From the NCBI GenBank assembly GCA_030729385.1, contig JANQXM010000055.1, positions 1 to 61,206 of the forward strand: a DNA stretch of 61,206 nt, given 5' to 3'. The translations under genes and the position numbers were made by a program. Shown piece after piece: positions 50,248-59,711 of the stretch. Under the pieces are notes generated by a model, which was not told where the DNA came from, searched no databases, and saw only the letters and a list, made by a program, of their open reading frames with translations. Position 1 is the stretch's first letter; each line of letters starts with the position of its first letter. This DNA comes from Opitutales bacterium. GTDB taxonomy: Bacteria > Verrucomicrobiota > Verrucomicrobiia > Opitutales > Coraliomargaritaceae.

Positions 50248-50297
50248 TTTCGTCTTTCAGCTTTTAGCATTTTAGTTCTCAGATTTCAGCTTTTATA
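50248..50297 (+). repeat. Degenerate heptamer repeats before lysC
   Basis: The words TCAG, TTAG, TTAG, TCAG and TCAG recur at 7, 8, 7 and 7 bp in TTTCAGCTTTTAGCATTTTA and on to TTCTCAGATTTCAGC, ending 5 nt before the lysC ATG. The strand is pyrimidine-rich and no Shine-Dalgarno sequence is present. The core AGCATTTTAGTT is shared with the glyS array. Confidence 0.75.
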
Positions 50298-50302
50298 AAA
50301 AC

Positions 50303-51517
50303 ATGGCACTCATCGTTCAAAAATATGGCGGCACTTCAGTCGGCGATGTGGACCGCATCAAGAATGTGGCCCAGCGCGTGAAGGAAACCTATGACGCCGG
50401 CAATCAAGTTGTGGTGGTGGTTTCGGCACGTTCCGGGGTGACCAACGAGTTGATTGCTCGTGCGAAGGCGTTGAACCCAAATCCAGACGAGCGTGAGATG
50501 GATATGTTGCTTGCGGTGGGCGAACAAGAGACGATTGCTTTGACTGCAATGGCTTTGCATGCGTTGGGCATTCCCGCTGTTTCGCGCACCGGAGCGCAGG
50601 CTGGTATTTTAACAGATCCCTCCCACACACGTGCACGCATCACCAGTATTTCTGGCGGCGACCTTCAGGAACAATTGGACGCGGGCAAGGTGGTCATCCT
50701 CGCTGGGTTCCAAGGGCATTCGGCTGATGGGCAAATCACGACGCTTGGTCGTGGTGGTTCTGATTTGAGCGCGATCGCAATTGCGGCGGCACTCAAGGCT
50801 GACCTGTGTCAGATTTTGACGGATGTCGATGGCGTCTATACTGCGGATCCACGTATTGTGTCAGATGCGAAAAAGCTGAATGAAATTTCCTACGAAGAAA
50901 TGCTCGAACTCGCCAGCAGCGGTTCGAAAGTCATGCAAAATCGAGCGGTCGAGTTTGCGCAAAAATTCAATGTCGTTTTTGAAGTCCGCTCCAGTTTTAA
51001 CAACAACCCCGGAACTATTGTGAAAGAAGAAGTCGCCTCTATGGAAGATGTCGTGGTGAGCGGTGTCGCTCTCGATAAGAACCAAGCCAAGATTGTAGTC
51101 AGTGATTTACCTGATCGCCCCGGAACTGCCGCCAAGCTTTTCGAAGCGCTCGGTGTGGCCGGTATCAGTGTGGACATGATTGTTCAGAATCTTGGCCGTG
51201 ATGGCAAAGCCAACATGACCTTTACCGTGCCACGTGATGATATTCATCGTGCAGAAAAAGCGGTTGCGGAGTCGTTCCCCGATGAGGCTGCGGGCAAACT
51301 TTTTGAAGCGAGCGATATCGCTAAGGTTTCTGTTGTCGGAGTGGGCATGCGCTCGCACTCAGGTGTTGCGGCCAAGCTTTTTGCGGCTCTGGGGCAGGCG
51401 GGTGTGAATATCCAACTCGTCAGCACATCGGAGATTAAGATTTCAGTTGGAATCGATCCGAAAGATGCGGAGGAAGCGACACGCATTGTGCATGCTGCCT
51501 TCGGGTTAAGCAAATAG
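50303..51517 (+). CDS. lysC: Aspartate kinase
   Basis: The enzyme phosphorylates aspartate, the first step to lysine, threonine and methionine. The 404-residue chain has the start VQKYGGTSVGDVDRI, the GGSDLSAIAIAAAL kinase segment and DGVYTADPRIV. Two ACT domains follow in the C-terminus (KIVVSDLPDRPGTAAKLFEAL and VVGVGMRSHSGVAAKLFAAL), which bind feedback inhibitors. It is upstream of thrC, with one gene between, so it probably feeds threonine synthesis. Confidence 0.96.
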   Translation: MALIVQKYGGTSVGDVDRIKNVAQRVKETYDAGNQVVVVVSARSGVTNELIARAKALNPNPDEREMDMLLAVGEQETIALTAMALHALGIPAVSRTGAQAGILTDPSHTRARITSISGGDLQEQLDAGKVVILAGFQGHSADGQITTLGRGGSDLSAIAIAAALKADLCQILTDVDGVYTADPRIVSDAKKLNEISYEEMLELASSGSKVMQNRAVEFAQKFNVVFEVRSSFNNNPGTIVKEEVASMEDVVVSGVALDKNQAKIVVSDLPDRPGTAAKLFEALGVAGISVDMIVQNLGRDGKANMTFTVPRDDIHRAEKAVAESFPDEAAGKLFEASDIAKVSVVGVGMRSHSGVAAKLFAALGQAGVNIQLVSTSEIKISVGIDPKDAEEATRIVHAAFGLSK

Positions 51518-51525
51518 GCTCAGCT

Positions 51526-52869
51526 ATGGAAGCGGAGCGTATGTCTGGTATGGATCATCGCTCAATATTGCTGGCTGCCGCGGCAGCTTTGCCACGGCGT
51601 GAAGATTTAGCGCCGTATATTGAAGATGTCGCCAAGGCAGAAGCGCGCGGCTACTTTTTGCCCGATGAGGATGAGCGCTTGCGCGAGATATACTGCCGCT
51701 ATTTGGCTGTGCGCTCGTCGTTGTTGGATTGTTTGCTCGATCTAAGTCGTGGGCGCTGGGCGCATCGTGATACCGATGACCTGAGTGATTTCGTGGTCGC
51801 ATATGCGGCGGCTTGTTTACTGGTGCGGGCTGCGAGTTATCTGGTGGAGTTGACCGAGGATGCTCCGGTCACAAGAAAGAAGCTGGATGAGCCCGAGCCG
51901 CGTTATGGCTTAGAGGCGAAGACTTTTACTCGTATCTATCAAAGTCTCACATCGCCGCGTCGTTGGTGGGGCTTTTGGGATGCGACACATTTTTATCAGA
52001 AACAGCGTGAGGAGATTCTTGAGTTGCGGTCGGACGGTTCAATGGGGCCGATTATCGAGTTATTGATTGCAGAAGAAAGCTTCGTGCCGCGCAGCCGGAA
52101 AGTGTTTTTAAAGAAGCGTTTGTCCTATCGTGTGCATTCTTTTTTACGGAGAAGTTTGTCGGGCTATCAGAAAGTGATGTTCAATATGTTTCAACTGAGC
52201 GGGCATAGCATCGCTGAATTGAAGCAACCTTTTGTGAAACCCATTGGGGCGGGTAAGCGCGTAACGGATGAAGTGCGGTCTCGATTGGAGTCTTTTTTGC
52301 AGCCCGGCGATGTCTTAGTGACGCGGCATGACGACGCCTTGAGTAATCTCTTTCTCCCTGGGTTCTGGCCTCACGCTGCGTTTTATGTGGGGAGTAATGA
52401 ACAGCGAGCAACCATCGGGGTGGACAGTGGGCTTTCGATCGGACCTGAAGTGCGTTTTCTGGAAGCCAAGAAGGACGGGGTGCGTCTGCGACCTGCCAAT
52501 GACACCTTGCAGGTGGATGCGTTTGTCGTGCTACGACCCTCCTTGTCGAATGCCGATGTGGTCAATGCCGTGGGTCGTGCTTTGACGCATGCTGGAAAGC
52601 TCTACGATTTCATCTTCGATTTCACCGCGTCAAATCGTTTGGCCTGCACGGAACTCGTTTATCGCTCCTATCATGGAGTCGGACCGGTCGAGTTGGCGCT
52701 GCAGCCACATGCCGGGCGTCATTGCCTCTCGGCTGAGGATTTGATCAACCAAGTAGTGGGCAATGGCTGGTTTGAGCCAGTTCTGGTTTATGGCCTAGTG
52801 GGGGACCAATGGATCGAAGGTCTTGAGTCCCGCGAATTGTTGCAGGGAAGTTTCGCTTCAAATTTTTGA
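51526..52869 (+). CDS. Permuted NlpC/P60-like (YiiX/DUF830-type) hydrolase
   Basis: The 447-residue product has an N-terminal helical part (about 1-230) of unknown role. A C-terminal permuted papain-like domain follows. The Gly-Asp of LQPGDVLVTRHDD is the usual opening, the His is in FWPHAAFYVGS and the Cys nucleophile in ACTELVYRSY, so the order is His before Cys as in YiiX/YebB-like proteins. It starts 8 nt after lysC and is followed by thrC. No signal peptide or membrane segment is evident. The start may be 51526 or 51541; the latter has GCGGAG just before it. The role could be hydrolysis of peptide, amide or acyl bonds; unknown. Confidence 0.75.
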   Translation: MEAERMSGMDHRSILLAAAAALPRREDLAPYIEDVAKAEARGYFLPDEDERLREIYCRYLAVRSSLLDCLLDLSRGRWAHRDTDDLSDFVVAYAAACLLVRAASYLVELTEDAPVTRKKLDEPEPRYGLEAKTFTRIYQSLTSPRRWWGFWDATHFYQKQREEILELRSDGSMGPIIELLIAEESFVPRSRKVFLKKRLSYRVHSFLRRSLSGYQKVMFNMFQLSGHSIAELKQPFVKPIGAGKRVTDEVRSRLESFLQPGDVLVTRHDDALSNLFLPGFWPHAAFYVGSNEQRATIGVDSGLSIGPEVRFLEAKKDGVRLRPANDTLQVDAFVVLRPSLSNADVVNAVGRALTHAGKLYDFIFDFTASNRLACTELVYRSYHGVGPVELALQPHAGRHCLSAEDLINQVVGNGWFEPVLVYGLVGDQWIEGLESRELLQGSFASNF

Positions 52870-52918
52870 AACGGTAATTGTTGATTGACTCTCAGGTTTG
52901 GGATACAGACTTCAGAGT

Positions 52919-54280
52919 ATGCAATTTATAAGCACACGTGGCCAAGTGCCCCCAGTTTCGTTTTCCACCGCAGTCGCGCAAGGTCTCGCGCCAGATGCGG
53001 GGCTTTATTTGCCTGAAACACTGCCAGACCTGAAGCCATTCTTGAAGGAATGGGAGGGGCTGAGCTATGCCGAGCTATGTGAGGCGTTTTTCTCGATCTT
53101 TGCGACCGACATTGATCCGGCAGAGTTGAAAACGATTGTTGCGAAGTCTTACACCAAGTTTGATCACGCTGACATCGCGCCAATTGTTAAACTGAGCGAA
53201 GAGCTTTATGTGCTCGAACTCTTCCACGGCCCTACGCTCGCGTTTAAGGACTTCGCTTTGCAACTACTCGGCAATTTGTATGAGGCGCAGATCGCACGCA
53301 CAGGTAAGCCAATTTCTGTTCTCGGGGCGACTTCCGGTGATACCGGTGCCGCTGCGATTCATGGCTTGTTGGGTAAAGAGGGCGTGACGACATTTATTCT
53401 TTATCCCGATGGTCGCATCTCTCCACTCCAGGAGCGTCAGATGACCTGCACAGGCGCGAGCAATGTGTTCCCGCTGGCGATTAAGGGTAGTTTTGACGAC
53501 GCGCAAGCTGCTATGAAGACGGTCTTCGAGGATCAGGAGTTTGCAGCAGAAGTGGGGCTCTCTGCGGTCAACTCGATCAATCTCGCCCGTATCTTAGCGC
53601 AGTGTGTTTATTATTTGTCCGCATTCTTTCGTTTGCCTGCGGATGTGCGTGAGAACGTGACCTTCGTTGTGCCAACTGGTAACTTTGGTAACGTGTTGGC
53701 CGGTTGGTTGGTGCAGCGTATGGGTTTGCCGATCAAAGGATTTCGGGTCGCGACCAATCAAAATGATATTCTTCACCGGCTCTTTCAAACTGAAGTCTAT
53801 AAGTTGGACGCGGTGGCACCTAGCTTAGCGCCTTCGATGGATATTCAGGTGGCTTCGAATTTTGAGCGCTTTCTCTATTACGCGGAAGGCAGTGATCCCG
53901 CCAAGGTGCGTGAGATTATCCAGACTTTCAAAGATACCGGAGAGTATATCTTCGAGGAATTGAAGGCTGAAGGCTTTAGCAGTTCACGCACAGATGATGC
54001 GGAGATTGCGACGATCATTCAGCGCGTGTATGAGCAATATGGTTATATCGCGGATCCACACACGGCATGCGGCTTTGCGCCGATGGCCGATTCGGGGCCT
54101 GAGATCGTGCTTTCGACTGCTCATCCCGCAAAGTTTCCTGACACTATACAAGAAGCCATTGGCCAGGATTCGACACACCCTTCGCTTGAAGCGCTCAAGC
54201 AGCGCGAGATTGTGAAGCATGCAGTCGAGCCGACGCCGGAGGCAATTAAAGCATTCATGCGGGCGCACATCGTTCGGTAG
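52919..54280 (+). CDS. thrC: Threonine synthase
   Basis: ThrC converts phosphohomoserine to threonine with pyridoxal phosphate. From the ATG at 52919 the product has 453 residues: MQFISTRGQVPPVSFSTAV, ELFHGPTLAFKDFALQLLG (PLP Lys110), VLGATSGDTGAAAIHGL, NSINLARILAQCVYY and VPTGNFGNVLAGW. The frame opens with a TTG at 52898, which is less likely. It is the third gene of the lysC group. A bidirectional terminator follows. Confidence 0.95.
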   Translation: MQFISTRGQVPPVSFSTAVAQGLAPDAGLYLPETLPDLKPFLKEWEGLSYAELCEAFFSIFATDIDPAELKTIVAKSYTKFDHADIAPIVKLSEELYVLELFHGPTLAFKDFALQLLGNLYEAQIARTGKPISVLGATSGDTGAAAIHGLLGKEGVTTFILYPDGRISPLQERQMTCTGASNVFPLAIKGSFDDAQAAMKTVFEDQEFAAEVGLSAVNSINLARILAQCVYYLSAFFRLPADVRENVTFVVPTGNFGNVLAGWLVQRMGLPIKGFRVATNQNDILHRLFQTEVYKLDAVAPSLAPSMDIQVASNFERFLYYAEGSDPAKVREIIQTFKDTGEYIFEELKAEGFSSSRTDDAEIATIIQRVYEQYGYIADPHTACGFAPMADSGPEIVLSTAHPAKFPDTIQEAIGQDSTHPSLEALKQREIVKHAVEPTPEAIKAFMRAHIVR

Positions 54281-54292
54281 ATTTTGAGGCAC

Positions 54293-54324
54293 AAAAAAGC
54301 CCGTCGTTTACACGACGGGCTTTT
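54293..54324. terminator. Bidirectional terminator after thrC
   Basis: GCCCGTCGT and ACGACGGGC form a perfect 9-bp stem around TTAC, with A and T runs on both sides. It separates thrC from the convergent AKKA-repeat gene and can serve both. Confidence 0.93.
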
Positions 54325-54345
54325 GAAATTTTCAGATATCGCTAA

Positions 54346-54849
54346 TTACCAGGCGAAGATCGGAGAGCTGATGGATGTGCCACCAACTGCGACTGTAAGG
54401 TTTTCGCCTTCTGCCCAGATCTCATCGTTGATGAGGAACTTGAAAGTGACTTCGCCCTTAGCTTTAGTGCTCTTTAGTGCCCATTCGTAAGGAGTTACAT
54501 TGTCGAGCAATGTGCCCTTGGACCAGCTGAGGCCAGCGCCTGAGCCACGCACGTAGAGACTGTTGCCGAAGCCGACATCAACACGAGCGATGAGTGAAGT
54601 TTGCTGAACTTTCTTAGCACCTGCTTTTTTAGCTGGTGCTGCCGTAGTAGCAGGAGCCTTCTTAGGTGCCGCTTTAGGAGCAGCCGCTTTAGTGGCAGGA
54701 GCTTTCTTAGCAGCGACTTTTTTAGCAGGAGCCTTTTTAGCAGCGACTTTCTTGGCCGGAGCTTTTTTAGTGGCGACTTTCTTAGCAGGTGCTGTCTTGG
54801 TTGCTACCTTTTTAGCGGCAACTTTCTTGGTTGTGGTTTTTTTAGCCAT
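54346..54849 (-). CDS. AKKA-repeat protein with starch-binding-like C-terminal domain
   Basis: The 167-residue protein has two unlike parts. Residues 1-82 are low-complexity ([15 protein letters not shown]), like the tails of bacterial histone H1 (Hc1) and of L17 in this window, and should bind nucleic acid. Residues about 84-167 look like one beta domain: [50 protein letters not shown]. The last words resemble starch-binding (CBM20/CBM48-like) folds. That match is by eye only and could be a fold, not a function. No signal peptide. Single gene with its own 161-bp A/T-rich upstream region, where I see no clear promoter. A chromatin-associated role is possible. Confidence 0.75.
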   Translation of the reverse strand: MAKKTTTKKVAAKKVATKTAPAKKVATKKAPAKKVAAKKAPAKKVAAKKAPATKAAAPKAAPKKAPATTAAPAKKAGAKKVQQTSLIARVDVGFGNSLYVRGSGAGLSWSKGTLLDNVTPYEWALKSTKAKGEVTFKFLINDEIWAEGENLTVAVGGTSISSPIFAW

Positions 54850-55010
54850 TTGAATTTATTTTCTAATTTAGATGAGTTATTATCTCGGTCACATCCAGAA
54901 ATTAACTTGTGGCATACTGTCCGAAGGCAGGGTGCATAGCAGATAACTAGCCAAGTTGATACCAAAAAGTTTATCTTTTCGTTATTTATTTTCTGCGGTT
55001 TCTACGTGGG

Positions 55011-55649
55011 CTAGTTGCCTGTTAGTAAGTAGATGACTTCCTCTGCCAAGTTTTTTGCATGGTCCGCGATCCGTTCTATGGATTTCGAAATAAGGATTGT
55101 CTCGATGTTACTGGAAGGTTCTACGCTGCCTTCGCACATGTCAGATGCGAGGGCCTTGAAGTTTTCTTTGTTTAAACGATCCACTTCTTTATCGCGTTCC
55201 ATAATGGACTCAGCGAGCTCGAGGTCTTCTTCGAGGAAGCAAGTGATGGCGTCGTCCAGCATTGCGAAGGCTAGTTTGCTCATTGCTTCGATGTGCACCT
55301 TGTTGACGACTTTGCCGTCGCGGGTAAGGATGCGCTTGGTTTTTTTGGCGATGCTGTGTGCTTCATCGCCTGCGCGTTCGATGTCGTGGCTGGCTTTGAT
55401 GGCGACAAAGATTAATCGCACGTCGCTAGAAACGGGGGAACGCAAAGTGATGTAGCGAACGGATGCACGGTCGATTTCGATTTCGAGGTCGTCGATTTCG
55501 TCGTCGAGTTTGATCGCACGTTCGGTTTTCTCGAGGTCGCTGTTGAGGAAGCCTTCGACGGCGAGTCGACCCGCTTCGTGTGCCTTTTCGGCGATTAGGA
55601 TGAGTTTGGACCGTAGGTCCTGAAGTTCGTGGTGGAAGTAGCGTTTCAT
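55011..55649 (-). CDS. phoU: Phosphate system regulator PhoU
   Basis: PhoU links the Pst transporter to the PhoR/PhoB two-component system and limits phosphate uptake. The 212-residue product is fully helical, with two PhoU repeats: [20 protein letters not shown] with [19 protein letters not shown], and [20 protein letters not shown] with [27 protein letters not shown] closes it. Last gene of pstS-pstC-pstA-pstB-phoU. It begins 40 nt after pstB, with GTGGG-type repeats in the gap on the other strand. Confidence 0.95.
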   Translation of the reverse strand: MKRYFHHELQDLRSKLILIAEKAHEAGRLAVEGFLNSDLEKTERAIKLDDEIDDLEIEIDRASVRYITLRSPVSSDVRLIFVAIKASHDIERAGDEAHSIAKKTKRILTRDGKVVNKVHIEAMSKLAFAMLDDAITCFLEEDLELAESIMERDKEVDRLNKENFKALASDMCEGSVEPSSNIETILISKSIERIADHAKNLAEEVIYLLTGN

Positions 55650-55663
55650 GGCTGAATGTATTG

Positions 55664-55686
55664 AAGTGGGTGCGGTGGGTAGTGGA
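55664..55686 (-). repeat. GTGGG-type degenerate repeats before phoU
   Basis: The plus strand has GTGGG at 55666 and 55675 and GTGG at 55682. The coding strand is pyrimidine-rich (CCACTACCCACCGCACCCAC), 14 nt before the phoU ATG. Weaker than the other arrays, but same position, same strand bias and same CCAC(T) word. Confidence 0.5.
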
Positions 55687-55689
55687 TGA

Positions 55690-56490
55690 TCAACCGAAGC
55701 GCCCGGATATGTAGGCTTCCGTTTGTGGGTTTTTCGGGTTCATGAAAATATCGTCAGTATTTTCAAATTCGATGAGCTTCCCGAGATAAAAGAATGCGGT
55801 GCGATCAGAGACACGAGCCGCTTGCTGCATGTTGTGTGTGACGATGACGATAGTGTAGTCTTTCTTGAGCTCGTGGATCAACTCTTCGACTTTCGCGGTG
55901 GCGATCGGGTCTAGCGCGGAGCAAGGCTCGTCCATGAGTAGGATCTTAGGGCGCACCGCGAGTGCGCGGGCGATACAGAGGCGTTGTTGCTGACCGCCGG
56001 ACATGCCGAGCGCACTTTCGTTGAGGCGGTCTTTAACTTCGTCCCAAAGCGCTGCGCCGCGTAGGCATTCTTCGACTACGTCGTCGAGTGTGCTTTTTTT
56101 CTTCACGCCTTGGATGCGGAGACCGTAAGCGATGTTATCGTAAATCGACTTAGGGAAGGGGTTCGACTTCTGGAAGACCATGCCGACGTGTTTGCGTAGT
56201 TCGATGACGTCGATGTCTTTGTCGTAAATATTGACGCCGCTGATCTTGATTTCGCCACCTTTGATACGGGCGATATCGATGAGATCATTCATGCGATTGA
56301 AGCAGCGTAGGAAAGTGGACTTGCCACAACCCGAGGGACCGATAAATGCGGTGACCTCTTTCTCTTTAATATCCATGTTGATATCAAAGAGCGCTTGTGA
56401 GTCGCCGTATGCGAAATCGAAGTTTCGTATTTCGATAATCGGTGGCTGCGAGTTTTCGCTAGTAGTGATAGGTGTGCTTGTTTGAGCCAT
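55690..56490 (-). CDS. pstB: Phosphate ABC transporter ATP-binding protein
   Basis: PstB is the ATPase of the high-affinity phosphate importer. The 266-residue product has Walker A GPSGCGKS, the signature [18 protein letters not shown], Walker [14 protein letters not shown] and the switch His in [13 protein letters not shown]. The TAYISGRFG end is typical of PstB. Adjacent to pstA and phoU in the same order as in many bacteria. Confidence 0.97.
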   Translation of the reverse strand: MAQTSTPITTSENSQPPIIEIRNFDFAYGDSQALFDINMDIKEKEVTAFIGPSGCGKSTFLRCFNRMNDLIDIARIKGGEIKISGVNIYDKDIDVIELRKHVGMVFQKSNPFPKSIYDNIAYGLRIQGVKKKSTLDDVVEECLRGAALWDEVKDRLNESALGMSGGQQQRLCIARALAVRPKILLMDEPCSALDPIATAKVEELIHELKKDYTIVIVTHNMQQAARVSDRTAFFYLGKLIEFENTDDIFMNPKNPQTEAYISGRFG

Positions 56491-56532
56491 GAGAAAGTGT
56501 TTTCGCTGTTATAAATTCGGGTGTATCCTAGA

Positions 56533-57738
56533 CTACCATTTGTATTTTTTGCGGATCTTCACGCGTAGTATGATGCTGCTTAGAGCGAAGAATCCGACGA
56601 TGAAAAGGAAGACAAAGGCTGCGCCATATTGCATGTTCCGAGTATATTCGTTTTGCGGGATTTTGGCACTGACCACGTAGATGTGGTAGGGCAGTGCCAT
56701 TACGCCTTGGAAGAAAAAGTCGGTTGGTTTAGTAAGACCTTCCCATGGCAGCTGGTCGCGTAGCGCGAATGCGGCGGTAAACATGATTGGTGCGGTCTCA
56801 CCTGCGACGCGGGCGATACCCATGATCGAGGAAGTCAAGATACCGGGGAGGGCGTAAGGCAAGACGTTGGTGCGAATGGTCGTCCATTTCGAGGCGCCGA
56901 GTGCTAGCGATCCTTCGCGGAAACCTTTCGGGATGGCGCGCATGGACTCTTCACTGGCGGTGATGATGACGGGCAAAGCCATGATCGCGAGCGTGAACCA
57001 CCCGGCGATCATCGAGACACCCCATCCGAAGAAGAGGACGAACATCCCGAAGCCGAACAAGCCGAATACGATGGAGGGCACCCCGGAAAGATTGAGGATC
57101 GACAGACGGATCAGTTGCAGCACGCGACCAGGGCGGCTGTATTCGCTGAGATAGACGGCGCAAAGCACGCCGAGGGTGAGTGCGATGGCGATGGAGCCTG
57201 CCACGAGCAGGCAGGTGCCGATAATCGCTGGACCAATGCCGCCGCCACTGTAAGCGTAATTGTTATAGGCGTAGAGTTCTTCCGACGGCGGCTCGGGAAG
57301 GGCGCGATATTCGGAATCGCTATACATGAGCCGACCTTCCTTGCGCTCTTCATCAAGCGTTTCGTAGCGCTCCTCGAGCGTTTCGATTTGGCTACTATAC
57401 GCGGCAGCTTCTGTTTTGGCCCCGGAGCCGAGTGCCGCCTTCTTGGCTTTGCTCGAGAGAATCTCTGCTTTGATCGAGGCGAGCTCGTCGTAGATTTCCT
57501 TCGGTTCGTAAACGTGCAGTGTTTGTGGCTTTTGCGTGAGGAAAGCGATATTGATGAATGGAGCCTTTGTCATGAAGACGGCTTTGGATCCATTATAGGC
57601 GATGTTGAAAAAGATGTAACCAGCCGCGATGATGACGGCATAGGTAGCCAATCGGAAGAAGAGCGTCGTGAACGATTCAAACGCAGCTTGGCGGCTCTTT
57701 CGCTTCGAGAACGGATGTGGTGCTTTTTGTGCAGACAT
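56533..57738 (-). CDS. pstA: Phosphate ABC transporter permease PstA with a long TM1-TM2 insertion
   Basis: PstA forms the inner-membrane channel with PstC. The 401-residue product is about 100 longer than usual. TM1 lies near 28-46, then a charged coiled-coil-like segment (about 72-163) with [19 protein letters not shown] and [17 protein letters not shown]. The normal permease core follows, starting [17 protein letters not shown], with [15 protein letters not shown] and the ABC loop [14 protein letters not shown]. The extra part is in the same location as that of PstC. Confidence 0.95.
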   Translation of the reverse strand: MSAQKAPHPFSKRKSRQAAFESFTTLFFRLATYAVIIAAGYIFFNIAYNGSKAVFMTKAPFINIAFLTQKPQTLHVYEPKEIYDELASIKAEILSSKAKKAALGSGAKTEAAAYSSQIETLEERYETLDEERKEGRLMYSDSEYRALPEPPSEELYAYNNYAYSGGGIGPAIIGTCLLVAGSIAIALTLGVLCAVYLSEYSRPGRVLQLIRLSILNLSGVPSIVFGLFGFGMFVLFFGWGVSMIAGWFTLAIMALPVIITASEESMRAIPKGFREGSLALGASKWTTIRTNVLPYALPGILTSSIMGIARVAGETAPIMFTAAFALRDQLPWEGLTKPTDFFFQGVMALPYHIYVVSAKIPQNEYTRNMQYGAAFVFLFIVGFFALSSIILRVKIRKKYKW

Positions 57739-57756
57739 GATCGTAAAGTGTAGAGG

Positions 57757-59565
57757 TTAATCGCCGAGCTTGCTGAATCGTTTAACGACCCACTGCGCAG
57801 TGTAGTTAATGATGAGGGAGATGAAGAATAGGACGATGCCGACCATGAAGAGTGCTCGGTAATGGAGGCTACCTTGCACCACTTCTCCCATCTCTTGGGC
57901 GATAATACCGGTCATGGTGTGAACGGGCTCGAAAAAGACGCCTGGCCCTTCGGTGAAGTCGGGGATTTTGATACGGTTACCTGCGCAAAGGAGCACGACC
58001 ATCGTTTCGCCAATTACGCGACCGAAGCCAAGCATGATCGCCGAGATGATGCCAGACAGCGCGGTTGGCACGATCACGCGCATGGTGGTTTGCAACGGGG
58101 TCGCACCCATGGCGAGTGATGCTTCTTTAAAGTGGCGGGGGATGTTGTTGATCGCATCTTCAGCCAGTGTAAAAATCGTGGGGATCGCCATCAAGGCGAG
58201 CAAGCAGCCCGCGGTGAAAGCATTGAGGCGCTCTTGGATCGGAAAAAATGGCACCCACTGAAAGCCGTCCAATTGTGAGAACCAGCGAATGAATTCGCCA
58301 AAGACGACCACCCCGAAGAAGCCTATGACGACGGAAGGAATCGCAGAGATGAATTCTACATAGGGCTTGATGAAATTACGTTCGGCTGGCCCAGCGATTT
58401 GATTGACGTAGATGGCAGCGCCGACGCCGAACGGAATCGCGAAAACCAATGCGATGGCTGAGATGAGTAGCGAGCCGCTTAGTAGTGGCATTAAGCCATA
58501 CCAGTCTTGTTGGTCGCTGGCGGTGACCCAGTCCTTCCCGGTAAGAAACGCACTGGCGGCTTGAAATATCGAAACCGGTGCGGATTGATCCCAGTTTGCT
58601 AGCTTCGCTTTGTGTGCATCGATATTGGAGAAGAACTTTTGATTCAGCTCCTTGAAGGTAGCGATCCGTTCTTCAATCGCCGGGCTGTTGAATTGGACCG
58701 CATCAGCCGTGGCAACGACTTCGGTAAGCGAGACTTCGAGCGCATCTAGTATCTCTGCATAGCGTGCCTGTTCATCGATCACTCCCTTGATCGTCGTATT
58801 GAAATCGACTGGCTTGATGGTCGCTTCGATCTTCTCTGCTTCCAAGCCGAGGAGCATGGCAAAGGTTTCGCGATCTGCTTGGTCGAGTGCCTTTTCGGGC
58901 GTGATTGAATCTGCTTCTTTGAGAAATCTCTGGGCTTCTTCGGAAGGGAGCGAGTTGTCGCGAGAATGGTCGCGCAGGAGCAGTGTGTATTTTGCGCGGT
59001 CTTCTTTGGAAAATGTATAGCTCGTTGATTGTATCTCTGCGATACGCTGAGTGTAATTTTCGACTGTTTCTCGGAGATTTTCGTTTGTGGTGTGCTGGTC
59101 GCGGATCTCGATGGCGACATCCATCTTGGTTTTGACGAATTTCTTAAGGTCGGACCCTGCACGCATGTAGCCGAGAAACAGCGCTTTGGCTTCGGGGTTG
59201 AAGATGGCTTTGGAGATTTCTGCTTGTGAGCTGCCTGAAGCTTTGAGCTCGTTGATCCAGTCGGACTTTACGTCATTCAGATAGCGTGTGAGCTCGGTGT
59301 AGTCCTCTCGTTTTTCCTTAAGGATATCGACATATTCGAGGCCAGAGAGTCGGTATTCTTCCAAGCTCTTATGGTAGAGACCCATGAAGCCGGCGCCTTC
59401 TTTAAACAGGAAAATAGTGATGAGGGCTAAAATCACGATCGCGACCATGGCATTGCTGCCGAAAAAGGTCTTAATGATACTATCGGAATCTTTGCCCAGA
59501 AAAAGTGCCCGCCTTTTACTGAAAGCGGGTTTATTCGGATCGGTCTGTTTAGAAGAAGCTGCCAT
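57757..59565 (-). CDS. pstC: Phosphate ABC transporter permease PstC with a very long TM1-TM2 insertion
   Basis: PstC is the partner permease of PstA. The chain of about 602 residues is nearly twice the usual 310-330. TM1 is at about 40-58. A highly charged, helical segment of about 270 residues follows ([54 protein letters not shown]). The core then has [20 protein letters not shown] and [19 protein letters not shown] with the ABC contact loop [16 protein letters not shown]. The extra segment should be outside the membrane on the periplasmic side. I use ATG at 59565; the frame opens at TTG (59571). It follows pstS after a terminator. Confidence 0.94.
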   Translation of the reverse strand: MAASSKQTDPNKPAFSKRRALFLGKDSDSIIKTFFGSNAMVAIVILALITIFLFKEGAGFMGLYHKSLEEYRLSGLEYVDILKEKREDYTELTRYLNDVKSDWINELKASGSSQAEISKAIFNPEAKALFLGYMRAGSDLKKFVKTKMDVAIEIRDQHTTNENLRETVENYTQRIAEIQSTSYTFSKEDRAKYTLLLRDHSRDNSLPSEEAQRFLKEADSITPEKALDQADRETFAMLLGLEAEKIEATIKPVDFNTTIKGVIDEQARYAEILDALEVSLTEVVATADAVQFNSPAIEERIATFKELNQKFFSNIDAHKAKLANWDQSAPVSIFQAASAFLTGKDWVTASDQQDWYGLMPLLSGSLLISAIALVFAIPFGVGAAIYVNQIAGPAERNFIKPYVEFISAIPSVVIGFFGVVVFGEFIRWFSQLDGFQWVPFFPIQERLNAFTAGCLLALMAIPTIFTLAEDAINNIPRHFKEASLAMGATPLQTTMRVIVPTALSGIISAIMLGFGRVIGETMVVLLCAGNRIKIPDFTEGPGVFFEPVHTMTGIIAQEMGEVVQGSLHYRALFMVGIVLFFISLIINYTAQWVVKRFSKLGD

Positions 59566-59651
59566 GTTCAATGTGCGAAGTGTGGTATATCGGCTGCAAT
59601 CTGCAATTCAAGCTTTTGGCGAGTCTGCAACAATCTGGTAACAGTGGGTAT

Positions 59652-59688
59652 AAAAAAAGGGCCGTTGCTTTATGGGCAACGGCCCTTT
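59652..59688 (-). terminator. Terminator between pstS and pstC
   Basis: On the minus strand GGGCCGTTGC and GCAACGGCCC form a 10-bp perfect stem with flanking A/T, followed by seven T. It lies about 24 nt after pstS. It probably makes pstS mRNA more abundant than the rest, as needed for the binding protein. Confidence 0.93.
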
Positions 59689-59711
59689 CGTGATAAAGTC
59701 TAATAAAGCGA

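Noticed and set aside
59594-59607. Two CTGCAAT heptamers before pstC as another member of the leader repeat family
   Set aside because: Only two units, about 30 nt from the ATG, and the bases are not pyrimidine-rich on the coding strand; too weak to include.
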